Assembly (NCBI GenBank): GCA_019418605.1
Contig: DYBN01000062.1
Span: 1 to 64,000 of the forward strand
DNA: 64,000 nucleotides
Source: Sutterella sp.
GTDB lineage: Bacteria; Pseudomonadota; Gammaproteobacteria; Burkholderiales; Burkholderiaceae_F
Direction: 5' to 3'
In this document: positions 1-8,994 of the stretch, in pieces
Layout of the letters: every line of letters begins with the position of its first letter
How positions within the stretch are numbered: position 1 is the first letter of the stretch
Notes under the pieces: model-generated
Seen by the model: only the letters and a program-made list of their open reading frames with translations
Databases searched by the model: none
Told to the model about the DNA's origin: nothing
Program-made: the position numbers and the translations under genes

Positions 1-370
1 CTTGCTTTTGCAGGTAGCGCAGCTTCGAGTCGAGCCGAAGGGCCTCGTTCCAAACGGCGCGCAAAGCGTAGTAGCCGTAGTTGAGAAGCGCCGGCTTGCA
101 ACCCAGGCCGCCGTCTTTGAGCGCAATGAGGGAGGCGACCTCGCTCATTCGGGTGCGCGCGGTGACCGCCTTCTTCTCGGAAGATCCGGCGTTGTACCTT
201 GCTTTGAGCTTTTCAAAGGCTTCGGGATCGTCTTTGGTGAGCGCATCCAGTCTGCCGAACGTCTTGACGATGCGGTTGGACCTTTTCCCTCCCTTGGCGA
301 CGTAGGACTCCTTGAGGACAACGTACTTGACTTTGTTGCCCTTGCCCCCGTTGATCGTTGTGACGAACAT
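1..370 (-). CDS. Transposase N-terminal part, IS1634/IS4-like, cut by window edge
   Basis: The frame opens at an ATG at 370 and runs off the left edge without a stop, giving about 123 visible residues. A strong GAGAGGAG ribosome site lies just upstream, so the start is secure. The protein has a short hydrophobic lead, a basic stretch ending KGGKRSNRIVKTFGRL, an acidic helix, and a LNYGYYALRAVW helix. This layout resembles the start of IS1634-group DDE transposases. It differs in sequence from the transposase at 48503-50413, so the two would be different elements. The catalytic part is outside the window, so the family call is tentative and intactness cannot be judged. Confidence 0.6.
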   Translation of the reverse strand, partial: MFVTTINGGKGNKVKYVVLKESYVAKGGKRSNRIVKTFGRLDALTKDDPEAFEKLKARYNAGSSEKKAVTARTRMSEVASLIALKDGGLGCKPALLNYGYYALRAVWNEALRLDSKLRYLQKQ

Positions 371-759
371 GCGGCTCTCCTCTCAATGCACGCCGCTATT
401 ATACGTCACTTTACTGCACTACTTGAACAAAAGCTCAAGAGCCGTGGAAGTGCGGGTTGCAGAAGCCTCTCTTTTCGCCTTCAATCGACTCTTTTCGAGC
501 ACCAATGCGGTCGTAAATTTTTACGACTGCATTTTCGATTCGTTTTCACGCGATAAATCGCGTCATTTGAGTCAAAAACCTGTACGGATGCCTTTTCCGC
601 CTGCTGACGCAAAGCGCCGCGCCTACGGGACAAGAATACAAAAAACGCCGCGCGGACCCTTCGACAAAAGCGAAGATCCGGCGCGGCGATTGCGCACTTC
701 AAGAAGCGAACTCCTCGCGCGCATGAAATCTGTGCGCGAGCGCTCGGCTTTCAAAGCGC
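371..759. other. Gap between transposase and amidohydrolase
   Basis: No credible gene. It holds the upstream side of the transposase gene (promoter and element end not recognised; no inverted repeat found by eye) and the terminator of the amidohydrolase gene at 640-689. Confidence 0.5.
640..689 (-). terminator. Terminator of the amidohydrolase operon
   Basis: The outer arms CGCCGCGC/GCGCGGCG and the inner arms CTTCG/CGAAG form a long hairpin. Read on the minus strand it is followed at once by six T. It lies 70 bp beyond the amidohydrolase stop codon. Confidence 0.75.
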
Positions 760-2076
760 CTACTTGCCCGCGGCGATGTCGTCGAGGAACTTGCAGTACG
801 TCTCGCGGTTGAGCACGGGCTTGAAGTTGCTGCAGATGCTCTCGGCCGTCTGCGCGCCGTCGGCAAGCAGATCGATGATCGTCATCGCGAGAACTTCAGG
901 CGACTTTTCAAAGGCGACGTCGGCATTGCTGAGCTCAAAGGAAGCCCCGTGCAGGATGCCCTTGACGCAGCCCACCCAGGGGTGCACCACCGGCATGATG
1001 TGCGAGACGTCGCCCATCTCGGTGCTGCCTGCGCTGTGCTCGGCCACGCCCACGTTTTCCTTGCCAAAGAGCGTCTCGGCGTTGGCCTGCAGAAGGCCCC
1101 TCATCGCAGGATCGGGACGCAGGGGAAGGTAACCCGGCAGGTCCTTGATCTCGCAGGTAGCGCCCACGGCGTCGGCGCCTGCCTTAAGCGCGCGGTTGAT
1201 GTCCTTGTTGTAGAGCGAGAGCGCCTCGACGCTTGCCGCGCGCGTGTAGCTTTCCATCGTCACGTAGTCGGGAATGACGTTGACGAGGTCCCCGCCCGAA
1301 TTGATGATCGGGTGAAAGCGCACGTAGTCGCTGTCGCGGAAGCGCTCGCGGATGGCGTTGACGCCCATGACGCCGAGCATGGCGGCGTTCAAGGCGTTGA
1401 TGCCCTTGTCGGGGGCGCCGGCAGCGTGCGCGGCCCTGCCGCGGTAGGTGATGAGCTTGCCGATAAAGCCGTTGCTGCTTGCGCCCGCGTCGTAGTAGCC
1501 CTGCGGATTGTCGGTGACCTGCGCGTGCATCTGCATGGCCATGTCGACGTCGTCGAAGGCGCCCTCGGCAATGAGCTGCTGCTTGCCGCCCAGATAGCGG
1601 AGTTTCCCCGACTCGCGCAGGCCGTTGCGATAGTCGATTTCGACGTACTCTTCGGCGGGCACGGCAAAGAGGACCACGTCGCCGTCGAGCTCATTCATGA
1701 TGCCCGCGTCCTTGAAGGCCATGCCGACGGCGAGCATGTTGGCAATCTGAATGTGGTGCCCGCAGCAGTGCGCAGCGCCCGTCACGGGGTCTGCGTGCGG
1801 ATGCTCGCGGCAGACGATGGCATCGAGCTCTCCCAGAAGCGCCACGGTCTTGCGGCTGCTGCGGCCCTTCATGCGGGCCTTGACGCCCGTGATGCCCCAG
1901 CCCGTCTCGTAGGTGAGCCCGAGCGCTTCAAAAGCGCGCTTGACCTTCTCGGAGGTCTTTTGCTCCTTAAAGCCCAGTTCGGGCTCGGCAAAGATGTCGG
2001 CGGCAATGGCCTCAATGTCGGCGCGCCGCGCGCGAATCGCCTCGCAGACGCGCTGTTTCAACTCATCCTTGGTCAT
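760..2076 (-). CDS. M20 family amidohydrolase / metallopeptidase
   Basis: A 438-residue cytoplasmic hydrolase of the M20 (aminoacylase / IAA-amino acid hydrolase / AbgB-like) class, which cuts amide bonds of N-acyl amino acids or dipeptide-like conjugates using two metal ions. The metal site is visible: HCCGHH at 103-108 (the family's HACGHD block), the Glu pair in PAEEYVE at 140-146, His184 in MQMHAQ, and His376 in GILHG. The dimerisation lid lies between, around 200-310. AAAGGAAT precedes the ATG. It is the last gene behind two membrane proteins (2179-3529), which suggests that it processes what they carry. The substrate is unknown; the fourth block is CGHH rather than CGHD, as in some amidohydrolase subgroups. 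Confidence 0.88.
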   Translation of the reverse strand: MTKDELKQRVCEAIRARRADIEAIAADIFAEPELGFKEQKTSEKVKRAFEALGLTYETGWGITGVKARMKGRSSRKTVALLGELDAIVCREHPHADPVTGAAHCCGHHIQIANMLAVGMAFKDAGIMNELDGDVVLFAVPAEEYVEIDYRNGLRESGKLRYLGGKQQLIAEGAFDDVDMAMQMHAQVTDNPQGYYDAGASSNGFIGKLITYRGRAAHAAGAPDKGINALNAAMLGVMGVNAIRERFRDSDYVRFHPIINSGGDLVNVIPDYVTMESYTRAASVEALSLYNKDINRALKAGADAVGATCEIKDLPGYLPLRPDPAMRGLLQANAETLFGKENVGVAEHSAGSTEMGDVSHIMPVVHPWVGCVKGILHGASFELSNADVAFEKSPEVLAMTIIDLLADGAQTAESICSNFKPVLNRETYCKFLDDIAAGK

Positions 2077-2178
2077 AAAGATTCCTTTTGTGTGCTCAAT
2101 TGGCAGGCATTAAGAGCGCAGGGCGCGCACCCCGCGGGCGCCAGCGCCCCCATTGGCGCTTTAATTTCCTTGCGGCAA

Positions 2179-2646
2179 TCAGAATACTCCTTCGAGGTGC
2201 AGCATGAATTCAGCGAGAACCGTGGCGCAGATGAAGCTGCCCGCGGCCACGGCAAGCGCCACCGGGATGATGCGCCAGGAAAGCTGCTTGAAAGCCTCCA
2301 TGTCCTTGCCAATCGAGAGACCCGCGTAGGCAAGAAGGGGAGTGGTGAGCGCGAGGAAGCTTACGTTGTTGGTGTGGGTCATGATGAATTCGCCGCCAGG
2401 GAACCCCGGCACCGACACGACGACCGCCACGATCGACACCCAGAAGACCATCGGCAGTTTGTTAAAGACGGGCAGCATCGAGATAAACATGCCGAGCGCG
2501 GCAAGCACGACGAGAATGAGGCAGCCGATTGCGCTTGAGGCAAGCGGCGGGTTGATGTTGATGATGTTGGCAATCCAGCTGAAAAAGCCCGTTACCAGCA
2601 GGATGAACACCATGTCCTTCATTTTCTGAAAAATCTGCATCAGCAT
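2179..2646 (-). CDS. Small integral membrane protein, partner of the DUF3100-like protein
   Basis: A 155-residue, very hydrophobic protein with about five membrane spans (near 11-31, 38-58, 66-84, 94-108 and 122-146) and no signal peptide. I do not recognise a named family with confidence. It lies about 100 bp downstream of the larger membrane protein at 2747-3529 and about 100 bp upstream of the M20 hydrolase, all on one strand, so the three look like one operon. The pairing of a ~155 and a ~260 residue membrane protein suggests the two halves of one carrier. The start has AAAGG seven bases upstream; a second in-frame ATG two codons later is possible. Confidence 0.7.
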   Translation of the reverse strand: MLMQIFQKMKDMVFILLVTGFFSWIANIININPPLASSAIGCLILVVLAALGMFISMLPVFNKLPMVFWVSIVAVVVSVPGFPGGEFIMTHTNNVSFLALTTPLLAYAGLSIGKDMEAFKQLSWRIIPVALAVAAGSFICATVLAEFMLHLEGVF

Positions 2647-2746
2647 AGCGAAACCTTTGTCTGTTCATTTGGAAGGCCGCAGAGCCCTTGAGGCTGCCGG
2701 CGCATCCGTTGTTTTTGTCGTATTCCCGTTGAAGTTTTTTTACTCT

Positions 2747-3529
2747 TTAAGCAGCCTTCTTCTTGCTGCGCAGGCCGTCGAGCCACTCGTAGACCTTGAC
2801 GGTGACGGGAAGCGAAATGAAGAGAGCAAAGTAGATGCCAAAGACCGTGGTGAGAAGGTTTGCCGCCGCCGCGTAGGCCTGAACGGTTTCAGCCCACTCG
2901 GGGTGCGTGGCGATGATCGAGGCGGTTGAAGCGGCCATCATCGAGGCGCTGCCGATGCCCGCGCCCATTGCCAGGGAGTGCGGATGGAAGATCCCGAGCT
3001 GCGCGATGACGCCAGCGAGAATCGACACCCAGAGGGCGCCGAAGACCGTGCCGCAGATGTACATGCCCATGACGCCGCGGCCTTCGGCCGAGTCGAGCCC
3101 ATAGCGCTCGGCAATGATGGCGATGTTGGGTTCGCGGTCAATCGAGTAGCACGCGCCAATTGCCTCGCGCTTCATGCCAAGCAGGAACGCCACCGGAAGG
3201 CCGAAGATGAGCGTGCCGAAAAAGTGCCCGAACTCCTGCACGAGCAGCGCCAGAGACGAGTTCGAGAGCATCTCGAGATTGGGACCGATTCCAAGACCGA
3301 TCTTCGTGACCAGAATGAGCATGCCCACCGAGAGGATGCGCGCGGCGCGATCCATTTCAGGGAGCTTCAAAATTTTGAATGAGGGGTAGCTCACGATGCC
3401 GCCGAGCACGAGCGCATAGAAAAGCGGCAGGAACATCACCAGTCCGAAGCGCACCACACCAATGAGTTCGGCGATGATGACGATCACCAGCGCGAACGCG
3501 TGCAGTTTGAAGTTTTTAACCAGGTCCAT
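2747..3529 (-). CDS. DUF3100-like integral membrane protein, probable transporter subunit
   Basis: A 260-residue membrane protein with seven to eight hydrophobic spans. Two glycine-rich stretches stand out: GTLIFGLPVAFLLGM, and GAGIGSASMMAAST near residue 190. It resembles the DUF3100 family, often seen beside M20 hydrolases; this rests on recall of the family pattern, not on a search. An upstream in-frame start would add 14 polar residues, but the ATG at 3529 has AAAGGAAAG six bases before it and begins just ahead of the first span, so I chose it. It is the first gene of the three-gene minus-strand unit. The transported compound is inferred to be the substrate of the M20 enzyme. Confidence 0.65.
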   Translation of the reverse strand: MDLVKNFKLHAFALVIVIIAELIGVVRFGLVMFLPLFYALVLGGIVSYPSFKILKLPEMDRAARILSVGMLILVTKIGLGIGPNLEMLSNSSLALLVQEFGHFFGTLIFGLPVAFLLGMKREAIGACYSIDREPNIAIIAERYGLDSAEGRGVMGMYICGTVFGALWVSILAGVIAQLGIFHPHSLAMGAGIGSASMMAASTASIIATHPEWAETVQAYAAAANLLTTVFGIYFALFISLPVTVKVYEWLDGLRSKKKAA

Positions 3530-4105
3530 TTTTGTCTTTCCTTTGTTTGATCGACGCTCAACGCCCGACAAAAGGAAGGCGGCCCCCGTAAAAAAGCCTC
3601 AAGCGGTCTTGCCTTGAAGGCTCGCCGCCCGCCCATTGCTTAAAGAAGAAACGCACCAGTTTCGTAAAACTGCACGCGTCCGACTTTGGCGCTGCACGGG
3701 TTTTTATTGTTTGCGGGCGGGCTCTTTGCCTGGTGTACGCGCTAAGAAAAATTGCTCCCTTCCGCACGCACGAAAAAAAGTCCCTCCCTGCAGGAGAGGC
3801 ACTTCGCTCCAAGCGGGGAACTTGAAGAAATGCCCCCCAAACTGCACTGACACTACCACGCAAGGCTTTGCTGTCGGGCATTTTCAACGAAAAAGACGGC
3901 TCGCCTTGATCTGTGTCACGCTCTCTAAATTCTTCGCCCTAATGCTTCCTACGCATGCACGGCAGGCGTCTTTCGAAATCTGCGCCGCCTGGATTTTGCA
4001 TCCCACGGCACGCCTTGCAGGTCCCGAAGGCAAGCGCCTAAACTTCGGTGCCTTCATTTTCAGACGCTCCCCGCCCGGGGATTTCTTTTGCCGCCGCCCT
4101 CTATC
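3530..4105. other. Divergent intergenic region
   Basis: 575 bp between the membrane-protein operon (leftward) and the MFS gene (rightward). It must hold promoters for both, but no clear -35/-10 pair was found. Short open frames here show no recognisable protein. Confidence 0.5.
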
Positions 4106-5380
4106 ATGACCGACTCCGGAAGCCGCACTCCCGACCCTTGCAAGCAGTCAGAAAAATCTTTGCCCGCGGCCCCCTGCGGCAGCGCCTTTGCGGCGGCCGC
4201 GGCCGTGTGTCTTGCCGCGATGCTGCTGCGCGGGCCCGTCACCTGCGTCGGGCCCATGGCCGAGAACATTGTGGCGGCCTTCGGCGTCTCCTATTCGCAG
4301 TACGGCACGCTTGCCGCGCTTCCCATTGCGGCCTTCGGGATCTTCTCTTTTTTCGCCGCGGCTTTAGGCAAGTTCCTGGGGCTTAAAAACGCAGCCTTTG
4401 CCGCCCTCGTCATTCTTTTTGCGGGAGCCGCTGCAAGACTCATCTTTAACTGGAACCTCTTTCTTGCCGCAAGCCTTGTGACGGGCGCAGGGATTGCGCT
4501 TTTAAACGTCATCATGCCGGTGGCGGTCAAAAAGTGGTTTGGCGGCAGGGCCGCGGCCATGATGGGGCTCTATACGGGCCTCATTGGCCTCTCGGGCGCC
4601 GTCGGCGGCCTCACCTCGGTTCCGTTGCTTAACGCCTTTGGCGGCATCAGGGGCCCGCTTTTGTTCTGGGCTGCGGCAGCGGCCGCAGCCGCCCTCGCCT
4701 GGCTCATTCTTGCGCCCGCAAAGAGCGTGCAGCAAGCCCATCCGGACGCGGTGCCGACTGCAGCGCCCTCGGGTTCCGAGGCAAAGTCTCAGGAAAGAGA
4801 AACGACCTTTCTTGAGCTCTTAAAGAGTCCCACGGCCGTTGCGCTTGTCTTTGTCATGGGGCTGCAGTCGCTTCTTGTCTACACGGTCGGGGCGTGGCTT
4901 GCCGCCTTTTTAAGCGCCGGCGGCATGGCCGCCGATGAAGCGGGCTTTTGGTTTTTCGTGTTTCTCGCGAGCGGCCTTCCCGCCTCGATGTTGACGCCCG
5001 CCTTCATGCGGGCGGTAAAAAGCGAGGCGGCTGCGGCCGTCATTTTGGGAGTTCTCTACCTTGCGGGGATCGCCGGGTGGATGGCAGGCGGCGCATGGCT
5101 GCTGCCAGCGAGCATCTCGGCGGGCATCAGCCAGGGGAGCATGCTCTCCGTCGCGCTTCTTTTGATGGCGCGCAAGTCGCAAAACGCGGGGCAAATGCTT
5201 GCAATCTCGGCCCTCTCGCAGGGCCTGGGCTACATTGGCGCGGGCTTTGGGCCCCTTGTCTTTGGCGTGGTGCTCGAAGCTGCGCACGGCTGGGGCGCGC
5301 CTTTTGCGCTCACGGCGCTTGCCGTCGTTTTCTGGACGGCGGCGGGCGTTGCCGCCTCACGGCGGCGCACGCTGCTCTAA
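4106..5380 (+). CDS. MFS transporter, CynX/NimT-like
   Basis: A 424-residue inner-membrane carrier with two six-helix halves (about 18-210 and 245-420) joined by a polar, Ala/Ser/Glu-rich loop near 215-240. The first half has the GPVTCVGPMAENI lead and an A-like loop, and the balance of small residues resembles the CynX/NimT branch, whose members move cyanate, nitroimidazoles or small organic anions. A TTG six codons earlier would extend the frame, but the ATG at 4106 fits better, although no good Shine-Dalgarno is visible. It stands alone between a leftward operon and the ABC operon, also leftward. The substrate cannot be told from sequence. Confidence 0.82.
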   Translation: MTDSGSRTPDPCKQSEKSLPAAPCGSAFAAAAAVCLAAMLLRGPVTCVGPMAENIVAAFGVSYSQYGTLAALPIAAFGIFSFFAAALGKFLGLKNAAFAALVILFAGAAARLIFNWNLFLAASLVTGAGIALLNVIMPVAVKKWFGGRAAAMMGLYTGLIGLSGAVGGLTSVPLLNAFGGIRGPLLFWAAAAAAAALAWLILAPAKSVQQAHPDAVPTAAPSGSEAKSQERETTFLELLKSPTAVALVFVMGLQSLLVYTVGAWLAAFLSAGGMAADEAGFWFFVFLASGLPASMLTPAFMRAVKSEAAAAVILGVLYLAGIAGWMAGGAWLLPASISAGISQGSMLSVALLLMARKSQNAGQMLAISALSQGLGYIGAGFGPLVFGVVLEAAHGWGAPFALTALAVVFWTAAGVAASRRRTLL

Positions 5381-5421
5381 AGGCCCTTGCGCTTTAGGGG
5401 CATTTTGCTTTTTAACGCGCC

Positions 5422-5468
5422 AAAAACAATCGCGGGCGGCACGCAAAGGAAAGGGTCGCGCCGCCCGC
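5422..5468 (-). terminator. Terminator of the ABC transporter genes
   Basis: A GCGGGCGGC/GCCGCCCGC stem, followed on the minus strand by an ATTGTTTTT run. It lies 30 bp past the stop of the ATPase gene. Confidence 0.75.
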
Positions 5469-5497
5469 AACGGGTGCTTTATTGATTGATGGCTCTT

Positions 5498-6286
5498 TTA
5501 CGAGAGCACCATCTGGTCGCTCAATTCGCCCGCGCCCTTTTCAAAGAGCGCGAGCAGATCGGGCACGGTGAGGCTGCGCTTTTCCTCTTCGGACACATCG
5601 ACCACGATGCGGCCTGCGTGCATCATGATGAGGCGGTTGCCAAAGCGCAGCGCATCTCGCATGTTGTGCGTGATCATGAGCGTGGTGAGCTTGTGCGTGT
5701 TGACGATCTTGACGGTAAGCGCAAGCACCTTCTCGGCGGTCTTCGGATCAAGCGCAGCCGTGTGCTCGTCCAAGAGAAGCAGGTGCGGGCGCACGAGCGT
5801 TGCCATCAGAAGCGTCACCGCCTGGCGCTGTCCGCCCGAGAGCAGCCCCACGTGCGCGCTCATGCGGTCTTCAAGCCCCAAATCGAGCTCGGCGAGCATC
5901 TCCCGAAACTTTGCGTTCATCTCGGGCTTGGAGCTCCAGGACAAGCCCTGGCGCTTCCCGCGGCGGCTAGCCATGGCAAGGTTTTCCTCGATCATCATGT
6001 TGCCCGCGGTGCCCTTCATGGGGTCTTGAAAGACGCGTCCGATGTAGCGGGCGCGCTCGTACTCGGGCATGCGCGTGATGTCGACGCCGTCGATTTCGAT
6101 CGTGCCCCGATCGATCGGGAAGACTCCGGCAACGGCGTTGAGAAACGTGGACTTGCCCGCGCCGTTGGAGCCGATGACGGTAACGAAGTCGCCGTCCTTG
6201 AGTTCGAGGCTTACGCCCTGCAGCGCCTTCTTTTCATTGACGCTGCCCGGGAAAAAGGTCTTGTGAACGTCTTTTGCAATGAACAT
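5498..6286 (-). CDS. ABC transporter ATP-binding protein
   Basis: A 262-residue ATPase that powers the importer formed with the permease (6320-7201) and binding protein (7652-8653). Walker A GSNGAGKST is at 39-47, the Q-loop in VFQDP near 86, the signature LSGGQRQ at 149-155, Walker B LLLLDE at 169-174, and the H-loop His at 207. The long insert after the Q-loop (GKRQGLSWSSKPEM) and the overall pattern match the ATPase of the Trp/Tyr-type ABC systems (COG1101). GGAGAA lies upstream of the ATG. It is separated from the permease gene by only 33 bp, so the two are probably translated from one mRNA. Confidence 0.92.
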   Translation of the reverse strand: MFIAKDVHKTFFPGSVNEKKALQGVSLELKDGDFVTVIGSNGAGKSTFLNAVAGVFPIDRGTIEIDGVDITRMPEYERARYIGRVFQDPMKGTAGNMMIEENLAMASRRGKRQGLSWSSKPEMNAKFREMLAELDLGLEDRMSAHVGLLSGGQRQAVTLLMATLVRPHLLLLDEHTAALDPKTAEKVLALTVKIVNTHKLTTLMITHNMRDALRFGNRLIMMHAGRIVVDVSEEEKRSLTVPDLLALFEKGAGELSDQMVLS

Positions 6287-6319
6287 GGCCGTGTTCTCCT
6301 TTTATCCACAGGCGCAAAG

Positions 6320-7201
6320 TTACGAGCGCACCTTGCGGCTGCGCATCTTTTCACGAATCAGCGGCATCGAGAGCGCGGCCGCCACGAGAATGGCCGTAAA
6401 GAGCTTCAGGTCGTTGGGCGGCATGCCAAGCTGCAAAACGACGGCAATCACCAGTCGGTAGACGATCGAGCCCAGGATCACGGAAATGAGGCAGTTTTTA
6501 AAGCTCCGTGTGCCAAAGAGCACCTCGCCGATGATCACAGACGCCAAGCCAATCACAATCGTCCCCGTTCCCATGCCGACGTCGGCAAAGCCGTTTGACT
6601 GCGCAACGAGGGCGCCCGAGAGCGCCACGAGCGCGTTGCTGATCAAAAGGCCGAGCACCACCATGCGGCTCGTGTTGACGCCCTGCGCGCGCGCCATCTG
6701 CTGATTGCTGCCCGTGGCGCGGATGGCCGTGCCAAGTTCAGTGCCGAAAAACCAGTAGAGCACGAGCCCCACGGCAAGAACGCCCACGACGCCGACAGCG
6801 AGCATCGCAACGCCCCCGGCAAGCCCGAAGGACTCGGTCCACGTAAAGATCGTCTCCACGCGCAGCAGCGCCACGTTGGCCTTTCCCATCACGTGAAGAT
6901 TGATCGAGTACAGACCAATCATGGTGAGAATGCCCGCCAAAAGCGCGGGAATCTTGAGTTTGGTCGTTAAAAACCCGGTGACGACGCCCGCAGCGGCTCC
7001 AGCGACGGCCGCCAGAACAAAGGCCGTGCCGATGCCAAGGCCAGCGACCAGGGCGCTTGCGGCAACGGCCGCCCCGAGCGGAAAGGAGCCCTCGACCGAC
7101 AGGTCGGCGATGTCGAGGACGCGGAAAGTGATGTAGACCCCAAGCGCAAGCAGCGCCCACAAAAGGCCCTGTGCGACGGTCGGAATAAGAATGTCCAGCA
7201 T
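6320..7201 (-). CDS. ABC transporter permease (Trp/Tyr-type importer)
   Basis: A 293-residue permease with about eight to nine membrane spans. The N-terminal GLLWALLALGVYITFRVLDI and the following SVEGSFPLGAAVAAS block are the hallmark of the COG4120 permeases that pair with ABC_sub_bind-type binding proteins; the same block resembles a half of branched-chain amino acid permeases. A longer frame starts at 7267, but the added residues are charged and unlike the family, so the ATG at 7201 was preferred; its ribosome site is weak. The ATPase gene follows directly. The C-terminus ends in a cluster of basic residues. Confidence 0.88.
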   Translation of the reverse strand: MLDILIPTVAQGLLWALLALGVYITFRVLDIADLSVEGSFPLGAAVAASALVAGLGIGTAFVLAAVAGAAAGVVTGFLTTKLKIPALLAGILTMIGLYSINLHVMGKANVALLRVETIFTWTESFGLAGGVAMLAVGVVGVLAVGLVLYWFFGTELGTAIRATGSNQQMARAQGVNTSRMVVLGLLISNALVALSGALVAQSNGFADVGMGTGTIVIGLASVIIGEVLFGTRSFKNCLISVILGSIVYRLVIAVVLQLGMPPNDLKLFTAILVAAALSMPLIREKMRSRKVRS

Positions 7202-7651
7202 AAAACAAACGATGCGAAGCTTTTTTAGCCTTTGCGGCCATGGCGTCCCGGCCGACGAAAAGAGCACGGCTCTTCATGAAAAACGGGACGCGGGTCTTCA
7301 AGCCTCGCAAGAAAAAAAGAAGTTCTGCCGCACGGACAGCCGCTTTGCGTTTTCGGCAAAGCGCTGCGGCGGGAAATGCAGGTGAAAAAACGGAGAGTTT
7401 TGAAAATGTGCAGAGAGTCGACTGCGCGCCAAAGTGCGGCTGCATCAAGGTGCGTGAGCGTCTTGCCGTCAGGCCGGCTTGGCGAAACTAAAAACGCCAG
7501 GGCGCGGCAGAAAAGCCTGCCCAGGCAGGCGCCCTGCCCGGGCGCTTCGGCGTTGTGCGCGTTTTATCACGCGTCAACGCCGCCCGCAGTCTTCTGACGG
7601 CCCTTGATGCCCCCTATGTGCACTCCCTGCGCGCGCAAGTTTTCCGGCTCG
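7202..7651. other. Unusually long gap inside the ABC transporter locus
   Basis: 450 bp separate the binding protein from its permease. No protein is recognisable. A GC-rich inverted-repeat cluster at 7490-7555 may end or attenuate transcription from the binding-protein gene. Confidence 0.5.
7490..7555 (-). terminator. Possible terminator or attenuator after the binding-protein gene
   Basis: An inner perfect hairpin GCCTGCC/GGCAGGC (7515-7530) is followed on the minus strand by four T. Outer arms AACGCC/GGCGTT enclose it and lead to five T at 7490-7494. Confidence 0.4.
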
Positions 7652-8653
7652 TCAATAGTTGACGATCTCGGCTCCCTTGAGGCTCTCCGGAATCGTGATG
7701 CCGAGTTCCTTGGCGGCCGTGGCGTTCACCTTGGCCTTGAACTCGCTCTGATGGCGAATCGGCATGTCCTGGGGCTTGGATTTTCCCTCAAGAATGTCGG
7801 CGCCCATCTCGCCCGCGATGCGGCCGAGGTTGTAGTAGTCCACGCCCACGGTGGCAAGTCCGCCGCCTTCAAGCGGTCCCTCTTCGCCCGTGATGACGGG
7901 AATGCGCGCAGGCGTCGTGATCTTGGTGAGCACCGGCATCGAGGAGGCGATGATGTTGTCGGTCGGCACATAGATGGCGTCGACCTTGCCCACCATGCTC
8001 TGGGCAACCTGCTGCACGTCGTTGACCGAGGAGACGGTGAGCTCAAGGAGATTGATGCTCCTCTTGGCAAGTTCCTCCTTGAGGATGTTCACCTGAAACT
8101 GCGAATTGATCTCGGAGCTGTTGTAGATCGTGCCGATCGTCTTGGCCTGCGGCACAAACTTCAAAATGAGATCGACCTGGGCTGCCACGGGATTCAAGTC
8201 GGAAGACCCCGTTACGTTGGTGCCTGGCTTTTCGTTTGAGCGCACGAGCTTGGCAACGGCAAAGTCGGTGACGGCCGTGGCCACGATCGGAATCGAGTCG
8301 GTGGCATTTGCTACGCTCTGTGCGGCGGGCGTTGCGATGGCAAAGATGAGCGGGTACTTCTGCGTGACGAAGCGGTGCGTGATGTTGCCGAGATTGGATT
8401 GATCGGCCTGGGCGTTTTGCTGGTCGAATTCGACCTTGAGCCCTCTGTCGCGGACCGCCTCGACGATGCCGCGGTTGGCCTCGTCAAGCGCCGGATGTTC
8501 AACGAGCTGCACAATGCCGACGGTAACCGCCGCATCGGCCTTGGCCGCGGCGCTTTGCGCGCCGGAAGAATTTTTAGCGTCGTCCGAGCACCCCGAGAGG
8601 GCTGCAGCGGCAACCAGAACAGCCGCTGCCGCGGCGAGCTTGGTGAATGTCAT
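7652..8653 (-). CDS. ABC transporter substrate-binding lipoprotein (Trp/Tyr type)
   Basis: A 333-residue lipoprotein. An alanine-rich signal peptide ends in the lipobox LSGC with Cys22 as the anchored residue. The mature part starts with a spacer rich in Ala and Ser, then VGIVQLVEHPALDEANRGI, the typical opening of the ABC_sub_bind (DUF534) family, whose known members bind tryptophan or tyrosine. It would capture substrate in the periplasm for the permease/ATPase pair downstream. AAAGGAT lies ahead of the ATG at 8653; a longer upstream frame adds residues that would mask the signal peptide and was rejected. The 450-bp spacing to the permease suggests that the binding protein is made in excess. 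Confidence 0.9.
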   Translation of the reverse strand: MTFTKLAAAAAVLVAAAALSGCSDDAKNSSGAQSAAAKADAAVTVGIVQLVEHPALDEANRGIVEAVRDRGLKVEFDQQNAQADQSNLGNITHRFVTQKYPLIFAIATPAAQSVANATDSIPIVATAVTDFAVAKLVRSNEKPGTNVTGSSDLNPVAAQVDLILKFVPQAKTIGTIYNSSEINSQFQVNILKEELAKRSINLLELTVSSVNDVQQVAQSMVGKVDAIYVPTDNIIASSMPVLTKITTPARIPVITGEEGPLEGGGLATVGVDYYNLGRIAGEMGADILEGKSKPQDMPIRHQSEFKAKVNATAAKELGITIPESLKGAEIVNY

Positions 8654-8994
8654 GCCTATCCTTTGTTCTAGGTTCGGTCCGGCGCATGCAGGTTTTCGTT
8701 TGTCCGATGAAAGGAGCGCCGTCCAATTTTGTGGAACCGGCTGCACGTTCCTCTCCTTTCCTCCCTAAGGAACACAACCGGCTCAGGCGCCGCGGCAAAT
8801 TTTTCCTTTAAATAAGAAGAGTTTGCGCAGCTTTCGGCATGTTATCAGCAAACGAAATCCCGCGCCCGGGAGCGCCGCGCAATTGTTGCGCCAAGTCCTC
8901 GAACCTCCGGCGGTCTTTGCCTCGAAAGTCTCGACAAAAAGGAGGAAGGCCTGCGGGAGGCGAATCTCTTGTGGAGCGTCTCTTGTGCGCCCGG
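8654..8994. other. Intergenic region upstream of the binding-protein gene
   Basis: 341 bp that should contain the promoter of the ABC locus and the end signal of the Smr gene. No convincing hexamers or riboswitch were recognised. An AT-rich patch lies at 8800-8820. Confidence 0.45.

Noticed and set aside
949..2538. Long open frame (529 codons) on the plus strand opposite the amidohydrolase
   Set aside because: It mirrors a clear M20 gene. It is rich in His, Arg, Ala and Val from antisense reading of GC-rich codons, and shows no family blocks.
3558..3887. 109-codon minus-strand frame in the divergent region
   Set aside because: No ribosome site, no hydrophobic or domain pattern, and it overlaps the expected promoter region.
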